From assembly GCA_030180135.1 (NCBI GenBank), contig CM058239.1, positions 67,401,823 to 67,465,822 on the forward strand: a stretch of 64,000 nucleotides of DNA, given 5' to 3'. Position numbers and translations under genes: made by a program. Origin of the DNA: Orychophragmus violaceus. Lineage: Eukaryota; Streptophyta; Magnoliopsida; Brassicales; Brassicaceae. The first letter of the stretch is position 1. Each line of letters starts with the position of its first letter. Positions 45,617 to 55,986 of this stretch are shown one piece after another. The notes under the pieces are model-generated. The model had not been told where the DNA came from. It made no database searches and saw only the letters and a program-made list of their open reading frames with translations.

Positions 45617-45986
45617 AACTCCCACACACTTAGCCTTTGCTTGTCCTCACGCAAACAGAAAACCAAGATCAGGAGAAGAAGTTTGAAACTTCAGAAACTC
45701 GTTTCATCGTAGGAGCACCACACTCAGATTCCCCTTAGTAAACCACATGAAAATGAACTTGCAGACATCAAGACCAACATGTACTTCCCCCACACTTAGC
45801 AACTGTCCTAAGTAAACTCTACAATCACATTCAGAGCATTCAAATTCACCATACTGACTTCTATAATCTAATAAGTGCGGTTTCACCTAGGGAGTATCGA
45901 TTAAAGAACACATGGACTCTTACTCTGTTAGCACCTGACCACCATACTATCATTTTCTGGTTCCTTTCTTCTCCTTTTCCTTCCTT

Positions 45987-46036
45987 AGCACTGATTTTTC
46001 CCCACTAGGTATCATTTTATTTTTTCTATCAGTGCT
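45987..46036. other. Conserved 50-bp stem-loop in element C spacer
   Basis: AGCACTGAT at one end and ATCAGTGCT at the other form a perfect 9-bp stem around a 32-base loop. Counterparts at 53240-53289 and 58130-58179 have the same length. Confidence 0.7.
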
Positions 46037-46620
46037 CTTCCCGCTTTGGGGTGTACTTTGGACACATTCCATGGATGCACAGGAGGTACACTCACGTGAC
46101 CACTTCGAAGCTACTAGCTTATCCGCAGTTTATCTCTTTTTTTTACTTTATGGAAGGGGAGAAGGGAACCATACTTGGACAAGTTTACAAGCTGTGTAAG
46201 AACTATCAGAGGAATCCAATCCAAAGTATACCAAGCCCTTAGGTGAGAAAAATTAAGTCAAGTTAAAGGTGAAGTCAGTAATGGATCGTCTGAATACCTG
46301 AAAGAGATATGGGTGTCCTCAGTAGGCTGGTCCGTGTGCTGTTTTCTAATAGTCATAGATCATCTGCAATTCATCCAATGGTCACTTAGGTTCCTGCAAG
46401 TGTGGTGATCTCCTCAAAAAGTCTTTGTTTCCTACTCAATTATGACTCAATAAAACAGACTCAACTGACTCTAAGAAAACAGAAAACGGTGCGTCAGTAG
46501 CTACCTCCCCCACACTTAAACAACACTGTCTGCGGTGTTATAGAAGCTTGGGCTCGGTGAGAACAAGAATCAGAATGAACAAATTCCGAAAAGTGCAGAA
46601 TACTTACCTGTCTTTGGCTT

Positions 46621-46809
46621 GTGTCGATCGATGCTCAGGACCGCATCGATCGACGCAAGTCGTGTTTGCTCGCTCCGCAGTCTGAAGTGAACCGCTGATC
46701 AAATCGCAATTCATACGGTAAAACTCTGTAGTAACCCGCATATGACCTCAGTGTCGATCGACACACAGGACCGTGTCGATCGACACACAGGACCGTGTCG
46801 ATCGACGCA
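46621..46809. promoter_or_regulatory. Palindromic sites in element C spacer
   Basis: A pair at 46621-46657 and three at 46751-46809, the latter with an exact 22-bp period (linker ACAGGACC). Confidence 0.65.
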
Positions 46810-46955
46810 GGGTGATTATGACATGTTCTCACGCCGTGAAACACACCAAAACAAGAAAATCAAAGTAACCAAAATCTAAACAAAAAATAAAAGAAAGAAC
46901 AGACTCATGGGGGATTAAACAGAGGCTTGGAGTGCCTCTGTGAATGTCTCCTCAC

Positions 46956-47640
46956 CTAAGGTGGTGTATAAGCAGTGGAATCATCAGACTTCCCAAGGAA
47001 TGAGCGAATGGAACCAGGGTGGGAGCGAAGCGTGGGTGGGATACTCGGTTTCCCTGCATTCACATCAATACAGTTAGGAGTTTTAAGTTTAGAGGAATCA
47101 TACCTTTGCTTTTGTGGAAGAGAGATGTCTGGAGCTTTCTGCTTAGCAATAGTTGTAGGCTCTGAAGATGTTGGAGCAGGTTCAGGATGAACCGCCATCT
47201 TCTCTTCTCCAATTTGAATCTCTGGTTCCACCTCAACACTGAAGCTCTGTCCATCAATGGTGGATCTCTGCATCTTATCCATTTTGAACTGTAAAGGATT
47301 ATCTCCCAAGTGGAGATCAATCAGACCGCGTCTCACATCAATCACTACTCCAGCAGTAGCTAAGAAGGATCTACCAAGCAGCAAAGGATCATCCGGTTCA
47401 ACCGCATACTTCAGCACCACAAAGTCTGTTGGAATCAAGTAGTCTCCAACTTTGATAGGAATGTCCTCAAGAACTCCTTCTGGAAACCTCTTCGATCGAT
47501 CAGCTAGGATAAGAGAGATCCTAGTAGGCTGGAAATCCATCAGTCCCAATCTCACAGCCACAAAGTGTGGCATGAGATTCACACCAGATCCTAAGTCACA
47601 CAGAGAACGCTTGAAGCTGTCCTTAAAGATGGAACAGTCT
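46956..47640 (-). pseudogene. Athila-type aspartic protease, element C
   Basis: Minus strand. DCSIFKDSFKRSLCDLGS-type start just beyond 47582, then MPHFVAVRLGLMDFQPTRI and SLILADRSKRFPEGVLEDIP. Then DYLIPTDFVVLKY, DDPLLLGRSFLATAG and a long C-terminal tail ending DSTAYTPP, stop 46956. The active site is D-L-G instead of D-T/S-G, which is usual for the Athila group. A stop separates it from gag near 47652. The tail resembles that of element B but is shorter, with no RT domain. Confidence 0.8.
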
Positions 47641-48200
47641 AGTACAAAGACTTATGGGTCTGGAATCTTCTCTGGAATCTGGTTCTGCAGCACTGCACTG
47701 ACCTGTTTAGATAGCACCAACACCTCTTCTCTCAAATCTCCATCAGTAGAGACCATCTTCTTCGCATATCTCTGCAGAGAAGGGTGTTTCTCTAGAGCAT
47801 CAACTAGTGAGATCTTAGCCAGCTTCTTATCCATCACTGCTCTGCAATTAGCTTCATCTAGCTCCTATTTGGACCTCTTAGGAACCTTAGGATAGGGTAC
47901 AGGAGGCTTGTAAACTCGTTCATGGACTATTGCAGGTTTCAGGACTCGCATGCGTTCAGTGTTGATCGACGTAGTAGGAGTGTTGATCGACGCAGGGCGA
48001 TTAAAAGCACTTTCATCATTCGTATCGGGTGTGTGTCGATCGACACTTGAAGTGTGTCGATGAAGTGTGTCGATCGACACTTGGAGTGTGTCGATCGACA
48101 CTTGGAGTGTGTCGATCGACACGTGGAGTGTGTCGATCGATGCTCGGCGCAGAAAGAGATAATTCGTCCAGAAAGTCAGTTGTGATGCTTTCTTCCTCAT
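47641..48200 (-). pseudogene. Athila-like gag C-terminal region, element C, with in-frame palindrome array
   Basis: Reads from 48200 leftwards: a repeat-rich stretch with SIDTLHV and SIDTLQV heptads, then VDRHTPDTNDESAFN. Then HERVYKPPVPYPKVPKRSK, a stop, and KKLAKISLVDALEKHPSLQ with SKQVSAVLQNQIPEK. The heptads are the translation of a 21-bp DNA repeat. The equivalent region of D differs in copy number, so the array is variable. Upstream gag is missing. Confidence 0.75.
47959..48143. repeat. Palindrome array in element C gag
   Basis: Two degenerate sites at 47959-47993, then an array. Core positions are 48034, a truncated copy at 48054, then 48068, 48089, 48110 and 48131, the last four with an exact 21-bp period (linker TTGGAGT). 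This is the largest array in the window. Confidence 0.85.
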
Positions 48201-48216
48201 TTGAACTGTGGGTACA
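48201..48216 (+). pseudogene. Left end of a gene fragment split by element A
   Basis: TTGAACTGTGGGTACA aligns with TTGAAGCGTGGTTATT at about 30973-30988. The fragment continues after element A at 59515 (TCATCGAGCGCG against TCATCGAGCACG). Confidence 0.6.
48212..48216. repeat. Target site duplication GTACA of element A, left copy
   Basis: Identical five bases follow the 3' LTR at 59515-59519. Confidence 0.85.
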
Positions 48217-49384
48217 TGATATATCATGGTTTTTCTAGGTTTTCAACCATGATATAGTTGTATATATTGAGTATTTAACCTGGTTTTTATAGTATATTGA
48301 GTCTTCTACAGGTAGACTTGCGTTTGGAGCAAAGGATGGGATTATAGGACATTTCTGGTGATTTGTGCAACGAGCTGAAGTTGGTGTCTCGACCACGATT
48401 GAGTGTCGACCGACACTGGCTTGGATGTCGGTCGACATTGAGCCCGACAGAACAATACCCGAGAGTTAAAGACAAGTTTTGAAGATTTACAGAATTGCCC
48501 AGAAGTTTTCCCTAATTCTAAACTGACCCCAAAACGTGTTAGAGTTTAATTAGGTTTTCAGACTTATTCTACTTTTTAATCTTGTTCTTACTTTGTTCTT
48601 GCTTGATAGATATTGAGTTGAGGCTGATTCTTGCTACTTGTAACCTCAAGAGAAGGATTTCGAACCCCTTTTACTTTTATCTATTCAGATTCTGGTTTTC
48701 TATTCATGATGTGTTATTTGATTACTGATATGTCTGAGTAGTAACCTAGTTAGATTTAGGAATTCTCACAAAGGTTTTATGCTTGCTTGATAACTGATTG
48801 ATTAGGATTTACTATCTGTTTGTTCATCACCTAAGTGTGCTTAATACTGAATTCTAGACTGATCACCTAGGGTTTAGATTTGAGATAATTAACAATAGCG
48901 TGAGAGTGTGAGTTATAATCTGAACGAACTTAGTGTGAGCAATTTGACTAGATACAAAGAGATTTGGTTTAGGAGAATTGTGAACCGATAGAACCTGTTC
49001 TTAATGCTTGTTTAGAACTCTAGGATTACAAAGAGATTTGGATCGCTAGGTTGCTAGACATAGAAATAATCTCAGCGAGAGTTGGATTATTTAGCATTTT
49101 GTTTCTAGTTCTTGAACATGTGTTTAATCTGAATCCGGTTAGTTAAGTATCTTGCATTGCATAATTCCCGAGAACTTCCTAAGTCTGGCGCCTTTCTCTT
49201 ATTTGAAACCACCTTCTAGTTTATTGCTTTTGTTTACTGCTTTCTCTGGATTTGATTTAGCTTAACTTGACAACATATAATCTATCGTGTGACCGTGAGT
49301 CCTTGTGGATTCGATACCCTGAAATACTACAATAGCATAACTGTGCACTTGCAGTAGAATAGGGATAAAACTTTACACCTATCA
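48217..49384 (+). repeat. 5' LTR of element A
   Basis: 1168 bp, TGATATATCATGG to CACCTATCA. A palindrome pair lies 185 bp from the left end. The 3' part GAGTCCTTGTGGATTCGATACCC is strongly conserved among all Athila LTRs here. Confidence 0.9.
48402..48438. promoter_or_regulatory. Palindrome pair in element A 5' LTR
   Basis: TGTCGACCGACAC and TGTCGGTCGACAT, 22 bp apart. Confidence 0.65.
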
Positions 49385-49390
49385 AGTTTT

Positions 49391-49409
49391 TGGCGCCGTT
49401 GCCGGGGAC
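49391..49409 (+). other. Primer binding site of element A
   Basis: TGGCGCCGTTGCCGGGGAC, six bases after the LTR, is the standard Athila PBS. Confidence 0.9.
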
Positions 49410-49532
49410 TCAACTGAGTTCGCCGATAGATTTTGTTTTAGAGTTGAGTCTAGGTCGTATTTATTTTATTTGTTACTGATTTTTCTCTTGTTTGGCTTGT
49501 TTTTGTTGCTGCAGGATTTCGCAGACGCATTC

Positions 49533-49570
49533 AGTGTCGACCGATTTCCCTTGTAGCGTCGCTCGACATT
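49533..49570. promoter_or_regulatory. Palindrome pair just upstream of element A gag
   Basis: TGTCGACCGATTT and CGTCGCTCGACAT, a degenerate pair 30-70 bp before the gag ATG at 49601. Element D has the same placement. Confidence 0.55.
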
Positions 49571-49600
49571 GACCTCGAGACAGTGTTTTGAGATCAGTGT

Positions 49601-51684
49601 ATGCCAAGTCGACATACCCGAAGCAACCAGAGCGAAGAACTTTTGAACCTCAGACTTGAGGAGCTTGCTAGACTAGAGAGAACGAACAGAAAGGGTCAAA
49701 GAACAAGAATGATGAACAATCGTTTGATTCTGAGACCAGATGCTGAAGGTGTTCTGAGAGACCAACACAACAACGCCTACAATGATCAAGGGCAGAGGAT
49801 TGATGCTAAGGGACGAGTGATCCCTGAACCTGCGCCTGAACCGCCTCAAGGTCAGAGGCAGATGGTTGTTGCTGAGAGGACTCTTGCTGACTACAACCGT
49901 CCGGATGAGTTTTATGCTAACCGGTCAGCAATTGTTCCTACTTCTTTTGAGAGGAATGACTTTGAGATCAAGACTGTCTATTTTGTCTATGCTGAGACAG
50001 CACCCCTTCCATGGTCTCCCACATGAGCAACCCATGGATCATATTGAGGATTTTGAAGCCTTCATCACTGGAATGAAGTACAATGGGGTGGAGTATGACT
50101 TCTTGTATCTGAAGCTTTTCCCATACTCTCTTGATGGAGAGGCTGCTGCTTGGCTGAAGCAACTTCCACCTGGAAAGTTGACTACTTGGGATGCTGTGAA
50201 GAGAGAGTTCCTGCGACACTTCTATGATGATGCTCGCTCAGATCAACTCAGACATGACCTTCTCACATTTGCCCAAGTTCCCACAGAGCCTCTTAAGTCT
50301 GCTTGGATGAGGTTTAAGATGTACCAACGTGACTGTCCTCATCATGGATTCTCTGAAGTAACGCTGTTGGGCATATTCTTCAGAGGAATTGATCTCAATT
50401 ACCAGTCTGCATTGGATGCTGCCAGCAATGGCAATTTCAACACCAAGACTCTTGAGCAAGCTAGATTGTTGATTGATAACTTGGTGAGCAGTAACAGCAC
50501 CAAGACTGCTGATAGAAGAAGGAAAGAGTCTGGTGGAAAGATTGGTGATCTGCAGATTAATGATATCAAGAACAAGCTGGACACTGTTCATAGCTTGTTG
50601 ACTAGTAAGAAAGATGTTCACTTTGCTCAAGAAGTTGAAGTGTTTGAGGCTGAAGAAGACTGCCAAGAAGAGGATGTGAACCACATCAGTGGCTCTGGAT
50701 TTCAAGGAAACAGGTTTGGAAATCAGCAAGGCAACAAGTTCTTTAATGGTGGATAGAAGAGTGCTTTCACAAGCAACAAAAACTCTTCTGGATATGGTCA
50801 GAATGCTAGTTATCAGAAGCCTTTTCAGCAAGGTAATTCTTATCAGAGGACTTACGGATCATCTTCATATCAGACACCTCCTGCTGCTAGTGCTCATGAG
50901 AGCAAGATGGAAGCTATGATGGAGCGGTTGCTGGAGGGTCATACTAAGACCACTATGGATTTCAACAAGAAGCTGGATGTGGTGTATGAAGATCTTAATG
51001 GGAAGTTTGAGTCTTTGAGTACTCACATGAAGCAGTTTGATACACAAGTGAACCAAATTTCAAGCTCAGTCAAGGGGAAGAATGTCATGGACACCCACAT
51101 CAAGGCCTGGTCAGTTCAGATTGATGATGAATCAAATCAAGGAGAGAAATTTGAGATTAAGACTGCTGAACTTGTTGAAGATGCTGAAAAACCCGAGACT
51201 GAAATCCTAGTGTCGGTCGACTTCGACTTTGATGTCGGTCGACATCCACTTTCAACAGGGATTTCGAGTGCTCATGACGAATGGAAATCGAGCATGGTCG
51301 ATTATGGAGTCGACATCAGTGGCGAATTGCCTAATGTCGATCGACATCAGTTCAACGTCGGTCGACATCAAGAGCGTAAGGAGCCAATTTTGCCAACATC
51401 TTGTGCTATTGCTGAAGAAAAAGACCATGAGCCTCTTGTACCTTTCCCTAAGGTATCTATGAAATCTCAACAAGAGCTTGACGAAGCTAAACAGCTGGGA
51501 GAGATTGATAAGAAGTTGAAAGAAGATCCACAAGTTGACACTTCACCCTATCATCCTTGCGTACAGAGATACTTAGAGATGATGATGCCTATGGATGAGG
51601 TACTGAAGGAATGGGTAGTGGTAATTCCTAAGCAGGTCAGTGATGTGCTGCTCAATCAACCTGGTATATTTGTGCTGAGTTGTT
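49601..51684 (+). pseudogene. Athila-like gag, element A, frameshifted
   Basis: ATG 49601 starts MPSRHTRSNQSEELLNLRLE. The frame slips near 49985, then the gag core follows: MDHIEDFEAFITGMKYNGV, LFPYSLDGEAAAWLKQLPPG, then KREFLRHFYDD and CPHHGFSEVTLLGIFFRG. It reads open to a TAG at 50754-50756, then continues in another frame with KMEAMMERLLEGHTKTTMDF. Palindrome-encoded NVDRHQFNVGRHQ peptides follow. The last gag/protease-linker residues are QPGIFVLSCLIG, where the LTR of element B begins. Gag forms the particle shell. Two interruptions make it non-functional. Confidence 0.85.
51210..51369. repeat. Palindrome pairs in element A gag
   Basis: Pairs at 51210-51246 and 51334-51369, forms TGTCGGTCGACTT, TGTCGGTCGACAT, TGTCGATCGACAT and CGTCGGTCGACAT. 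The coding frame gives VDRH and VGRH, unlike SIDT in elements C and D. Confidence 0.7.
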
Positions 51685-52872
51685 TGATAGGCTCAGAGTT
51701 TTAATCCTATTCTACTGCAAGTGCACAGTTATGAGATTGTAGTATAAAAGGTATCGAATCCCACAGAGACTCTAGTTTCACGCGATAGACTATATGCAGT
51801 CGAATTAAGCTAAGCAAGACAAGTGAAAGCAGTAAAGAAAACAGTAAATCAGAGTAGCAAAGTGAACGGTGTGTAAGCAACTAACGAAGGTGTCAGGTTC
51901 AGGGAAGTTCTCAGGAAATCAAGGAATCAGATCAATCAATTAACAGGATTCAGATATCGATGTTCTAGAACTAGAATCACAGAAATATAGCAAACCAACT
52001 CTAGCTGTGAATACTAACTATGTCTAACAACCTAGAAAGCCAACTCTCGTTGCGAATCCTAGAGTTCTAAACAAGCATTAAGAACAGGTTCTATCGGTTC
52101 ACAATTCTTCTAAACCAAATCTCTTTGTATCTAGTCAAATTGCTCACACTAAGTTTATTCAGATTATAACCCACACTCTCGCGCTATTGTTATTTATCTC
52201 AGATCTAAACCCTAGGTGACCAGTCTAGAATTTAGCATTAAGAATAACCTAGATGAAGAACTAGATGTTAAGAATCTAAATTAATCAATTAAACTAACAA
52301 TCCATGAAATCCCTAACGAGAATCCCTAAAACTAACAAGGAGATCTACTCAGACATGGCAATTGAAACAACATACATGATGAATAGAAAACCAAATAGCA
52401 TAAAAGAGATATAAAAACTGGGGTTCGAAATCAAGTCTCTCTCGAGTACAAGATCAGCCCCAAAACTCAATCTCTGGTAAAACCTAACGTATCAAAAGCT
52501 TAGCCTAACAAGTGGCTGTAAAACCTAATTAAATAGCCTAAAACACGAATTGGGCCTTTTTGTAAATATGATAAACTTTTGGTCCTTTCTGAAAATCTTC
52601 AAAAGTCATTAACTCGCGAGAATATGTCTGTCCACGATCAGTGTCGATCGACACTAAGGTCTGTGTCGATCGACACTCACTCCAAGTGTTGACTCCGACT
52701 TCTTCTTTTCTGCATAGATTCCCAATATGCTCCAAAATGCACCAATATCTCCAAATAAGCTCCAAACGTGCATAAACCTGTAGAGGACACAAAAGACTAC
52801 AAAAACACCTAAAATACTTTAAGTAAAGACTTATATCATGGCCTGAAAACCAATAAAAACCATGATATATCA
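51685..52872 (-). repeat. 3' LTR of element B
   Basis: 1188 bp from TGATAGGCTCAGAG to CATGATATATCA (plus strand), followed by ACTCCCCCACACTTAG, the polypurine tract in reverse. Same subfamily as the LTRs of A. Confidence 0.85.
52641..52677. promoter_or_regulatory. Palindrome pair in element B LTR
   Basis: Two perfect GTGTCGATCGACAC sites, 22 bp apart. Confidence 0.65.
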
Positions 52873-53239
52873 ACTCCCCCACACTTAGCTCTTGCTTGCC
52901 CTCAAGCAAATAAAGAACCAAAGCAATGAGAAAGAGGTTTGAAAACATAGAAACTCATTTCGTCTTAGGAACTTTCGCATTCACATTCACTTAGTAAACC
53001 AGTGAAAACTTTCCTACAGAACTCAAGACCACAATATACTTCCCCCACACTTAGCAACTGTCCCAAGTAAATTCCACAATCATGTTAGGACATTCAAGTT
53101 CACCATACTAGCCTTTGTATACAGTTAAGTGCGGTCTCACAGAGGGAGTATCGAATCAAAGGACACATGGACTCAACCCATTCAGTGTCTGACCACCAAA
53201 CTGTCGGTTTCTGGTTTCTTTCTTTTCCCTTTCTCCCTT

Positions 53240-53289
53240 AGCACTGATTTTTCCCCACTGGGTATCATTTTATTTTTTCTATCAGTGCT
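53240..53289. other. Conserved 50-bp stem-loop in element B spacer
   Basis: AGCACTGAT and ATCAGTGCT arms, loop nearly identical to that of element C. Confidence 0.7.
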
Positions 53290-53922
53290 CTTCCCTTTTT
53301 ATTGGGGTTTAACTTTGGATCTTTTCATGGATACACAGGAGGTAATAGGGGTCTCTACCACTCTCGTGACCACTTCGAAGCTACTAGCTTATCCTCGGTT
53401 TTTTTTCTCTCTTTTTTTTTTACTTTCAAGGGAGGAGAAAATCAGAAACCATACTTTAGAACAGGATCATAGGCTGTGCCAACACATCAAAGGAATCCGA
53501 CCCAAAGATTACCAAGCCTCTAAGTGAGAAACTAAAGTCAAGATTTAAGCATGAGACTAGTGATGGATCCTCTGAATACCTGGTTAGATATGGGTGTCCT
53601 TGGTAAGTTTGTCTGTGTGGTGTTTTCTAATAGTCATAGAGCTCCTGCAAGTCTGTCCAATGGTCACTTAGTTCCTGTTCCAGCGAAAAATTTCCTCGAA
53701 AAATCATAGTTTCATAGAAATTTTGACTCAATAAAACAATTTTGAAAACTAAAGAAAACAGAAGGACTGACACTAAGAAAACAAAGCAAACGGTGGTCAG
53801 TAACTACCTCCCCCACACTTAAACAACACTGTCCTCAGTGTTATCGCAGCTTGGGTTCGGGAGAACAGGTATAAATCAACGAAAACGTTGGAAAATCAGA
53901 AACCTTACCTGCTAGCATGTTT

Positions 53923-54062
53923 GGTGTCGACCGACACACAGCCAGTGTCAAACAACACGAGGCTTAGGTCGACACTAATCTGATCCGAATCGAGCGTCCT
54001 CGATTATGGTCCGTGTTTTCGAGTTTGGTGTCGACCGACACAGATCGGTGTCGATCGACACT
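53923..54062. promoter_or_regulatory. Palindromic sites in element B spacer
   Basis: A clear TGTCGACCGACAC at 53924 with a decayed partner, and a good pair at 54028-54062. Confidence 0.6.
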
Positions 54063-54224
54063 GCTTTCTGCATACCTGTTCATCACGTTTCTAACACACC
54101 AAAACACACAAATCAAAGAAACAAAAACTAAAAATCGAAAAAATAAAAATAAAAACTGACTCAACAGTGGGTTGCCTCCCACTCAGCACTTGTTTTTAGT
54201 CATTAGCTCGACTGTGGCACATGG

Positions 54225-55274
54225 TCATATGTCAGGCGGTTTTGCCAAAGGCAGAGTGTGCCTTTGCGAAATTCTCCTCATCCATGGTGGCGTATATGCA
54301 TTGTGTGCATGGGACTGACCGAGGAACTTGGGAATCACAGCAAGGTCAGGTGGAACATTTCGTTTCCTGACTCTATTCCCTGCAAAATCTGCATCAGAGT
54401 TAGCATACTTAAGGTGAGAAAATGCATACCTTGGCTTGATCAGATGTGGCTTAGTTGTGATGTTTGGAGCTTTATGCTTAAGAGCAGGTATAGGCTTTGA
54501 AGATGTTAGAGCAGTCTCAGCATGAACCGCCATCTTCTCTTCTTCATTCTCAGCCTCTGGTTCTATCTCAACACTGAATCTTTGTCCATCAATGGTGGAT
54601 TTCTGCAACCTATCCATCTTGAACTGCAAAGGCTTGTCTCCCAGGTGGAGATCAATCAGACCATGTCGCACATATATCATAGCTCCAACAGTAGCTAAGA
54701 ATGATCTTCCAAGAAGAATAGGATCATCTGGCTCAACATTATACTTCAGTACAACAAAGTCCGTTGGAATTGAGTAGTTTCCAACTCTGATAGGTATGTC
54801 CTCAAGAACTCCTTCTGGATATCTCTTCGATCGATCAGCTAGGAGAAGAGAGATTCTAGTGGGCTGGAAGTTCAACAGTCCTAATCTCATAGCCACAGAG
54901 TATGGCATGAGATTCACACTAGAGCCAAGATCACACAATGACCTCTTAAATCTGTCTTTGTATATAGAACAGTCTATCATGAAACTCCCTGGATCCTTTA
55001 GTTTCTCAGGAATCCTACCATGAATAATAGCATCGCACACTTCAGATACCATCAAGACACCTTCTTCTTCAGTCATGTTACTAGAAAGTATATCTGTAAC
55101 ACATCTCCTCACCATAGGATTGTTCTTAACAGCTTCAATCAATGGGGCTTCAGTTAGCTTATCTCTCATCATCTTCATGTACTTTTCTAACTGAATCTCT
55201 TGCTTAGACTTCCTAGGGAAATGAATTTTTGGTTTGTAGACTCTTTCCTCAACCACATTCAGCTTTTTGGACAA
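54225..55274 (-). CDS. Athila-type protease with gag linker, element B
   Basis: An open frame of 349 codons from 55274 to 54225, without interruption. VEERVYKPKIHFPRKSKQE is the conserved gag linker. ALIHGRIPEKLKDPGSF-like text precedes SLCDLGSSVNLMPYSVA, the active site with D-L-G. LADRSKRYPEGVLEDIP, DDPILLGRSFLATVG and a variable tail follow, to PLAKPPDI. The frame may be continuous with the gag sequence to its right (55636-55275), giving about 470 codons. No RT follows the stop, so the element makes gag and protease at most. It would need pol from another Athila. Confidence 0.75.
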   Translation of the reverse strand: MSKKLNVVEERVYKPKIHFPRKSKQEIQLEKYMKMMRDKLTEAPLIEAVKNNPMVRRCVTDILSSNMTEEEGVLMVSEVCDAIIHGRIPEKLKDPGSFMIDCSIYKDRFKRSLCDLGSSVNLMPYSVAMRLGLLNFQPTRISLLLADRSKRYPEGVLEDIPIRVGNYSIPTDFVVLKYNVEPDDPILLGRSFLATVGAMIYVRHGLIDLHLGDKPLQFKMDRLQKSTIDGQRFSVEIEPEAENEEEKMAVHAETALTSSKPIPALKHKAPNITTKPHLIKPRYAFSHLKYANSDADFAGNRVRKRNVPPDLAVIPKFLGQSHAHNAYTPPWMRRISQRHTLPLAKPPDI

Positions 55275-55636
55275 ACTGGCTGCTCACAACCATGGTGTCG
55301 ATCGACATGGAAATGGGGTCGATCGACACATAACTTATTCGAATCGACCTTGGTGTCGAGGTAGGTCGATTTCGGTCCGTCACGAAAACTCGAAAGTGGT
55401 GTCGACCGACACGGGTGTGTGTCGATCGACACAGAGTCTTCTTCACGAGAGCTGCTCTGATTTTTCAGCTCCAAAGCCTTAATATCATGATTTTGTTCAG
55501 CTTTGTCCTCTACCCAAACCGCCTTATCATTTTCTTTCTGAGATTGAGTCATCCTTTCCTTAATACCGGCCTCTGCTTGTGTCACCCTAGCATCCAGATT
55601 ATCTAAAAACCCGAGGCCTCTCTTCATCTTCTTCAT
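55275..55636 (-). pseudogene. Athila-like gag C-terminal region, element B, truncated
   Basis: MKKMKRGLGFLDNLDARVT near 55636, then a charged stretch and the palindrome-encoded peptides SIDTHPCRST and VDRPHFHVDRHH. It overlaps the start of the protease frame. All N-terminal gag is absent. Confidence 0.65.
55294..55433. repeat. Palindrome pairs in element B gag
   Basis: Pairs at 55294-55330 and 55399-55433. One is read as CVDRP/HVDRH and the other as SIDTH/CRST within the same protein. Confidence 0.7.
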
Positions 55637-55986
55637 TTATCTCTCTCGCCGAAAACGACCAAAAATTGCCACACTTCTCAAATCTTCACCATTTTTAACG
55701 ATTCAAAGCTCTATTCCACTTGTTTTTCCGAGCTCTATCCATTTCTAGTATCCATTTCATCGACCTGCGAAGGTATGGCTCTGAATCTCCATTTTTTAGC
55801 TCGTGTTCAATGGTAAAAGCTTTGAATTTTGATTGATTTATGGATATCTAGGATGAGTTTGTGATGGAATATGATTGATATGAGTATTGTGGATGATTGT
55901 CTATGCTCAATTTTATGAGATTATGACTTTGATAGTTTGGTGGGTTTGAACCTCATTTTTTCGATTGCTCGTTTGATATTTTGCAG
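55637..55986 (+). other. Leader and putative intron before env-like ORF
   Basis: GCGAAG then GTATGG (GT at 55773) and TTTTGCAG then ATG (AG at 55985-55986) make a plausible 214-bp intron ending exactly at the start codon. Spliced subgenomic mRNAs for env-like genes are known from other plant retroelements; here it is an inference from splice-site fit. Confidence 0.5.

Larger units (their letters stand above)
45617..46955 (-). other. 3' spacer of element C
   Basis: Non-coding region between protease stop and LTR. Three copies of the purine-tract motif AAGTGTGGGGGA (minus strand; the LTR-proximal one mutated) lie near 45620, 45790 and 46508. A 50-bp hairpin motif lies at 45987-46036 and palindromic sites near 46621-46809. 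The same order is found in B and A. Confidence 0.7.
44423..48200 (-). mobile_element. C: partial Athila-like element, 3' half with LTR
   Basis: On the minus strand: late gag (48200-47641), protease (to 46956), spacer and 3' LTR (45616-44423). RT, RNase H, integrase and env are absent, with protease directly followed by spacer, as in element B. It stops at 48200, where a gene fragment begins. Confidence 0.8.
52873..54224 (-). other. 3' spacer of element B
   Basis: Non-coding. Purine-tract motifs (minus strand AAGTGTGGGGGA) lie near 52877, 53045 and 53812, a 50-bp stem-loop at 53240-53289, and palindromic sites at 53923-54062. There is no RT, integrase or env-like gene. Confidence 0.7.
51685..55636 (-). 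mobile_element. B: Athila-like element inside A, minus strand, 5'-truncated
   Basis: From left: complete 3' LTR, polypurine tract, 3' spacer, protease, then gag cut off near 55636. No 5' LTR, primer site or N-terminal gag is present. At 55637 the plus-strand sequence of A resumes. Only one end is a proper LTR terminus, so it is either a truncated insertion or a recombination product. Confidence 0.75.

Noticed and set aside
48031..48143. Regularly spaced palindromic repeats resembling a CRISPR array
   Set aside because: Spacers are only 7 bp and identical, the DNA is from a plant retroelement, and the repeat is part of gag.
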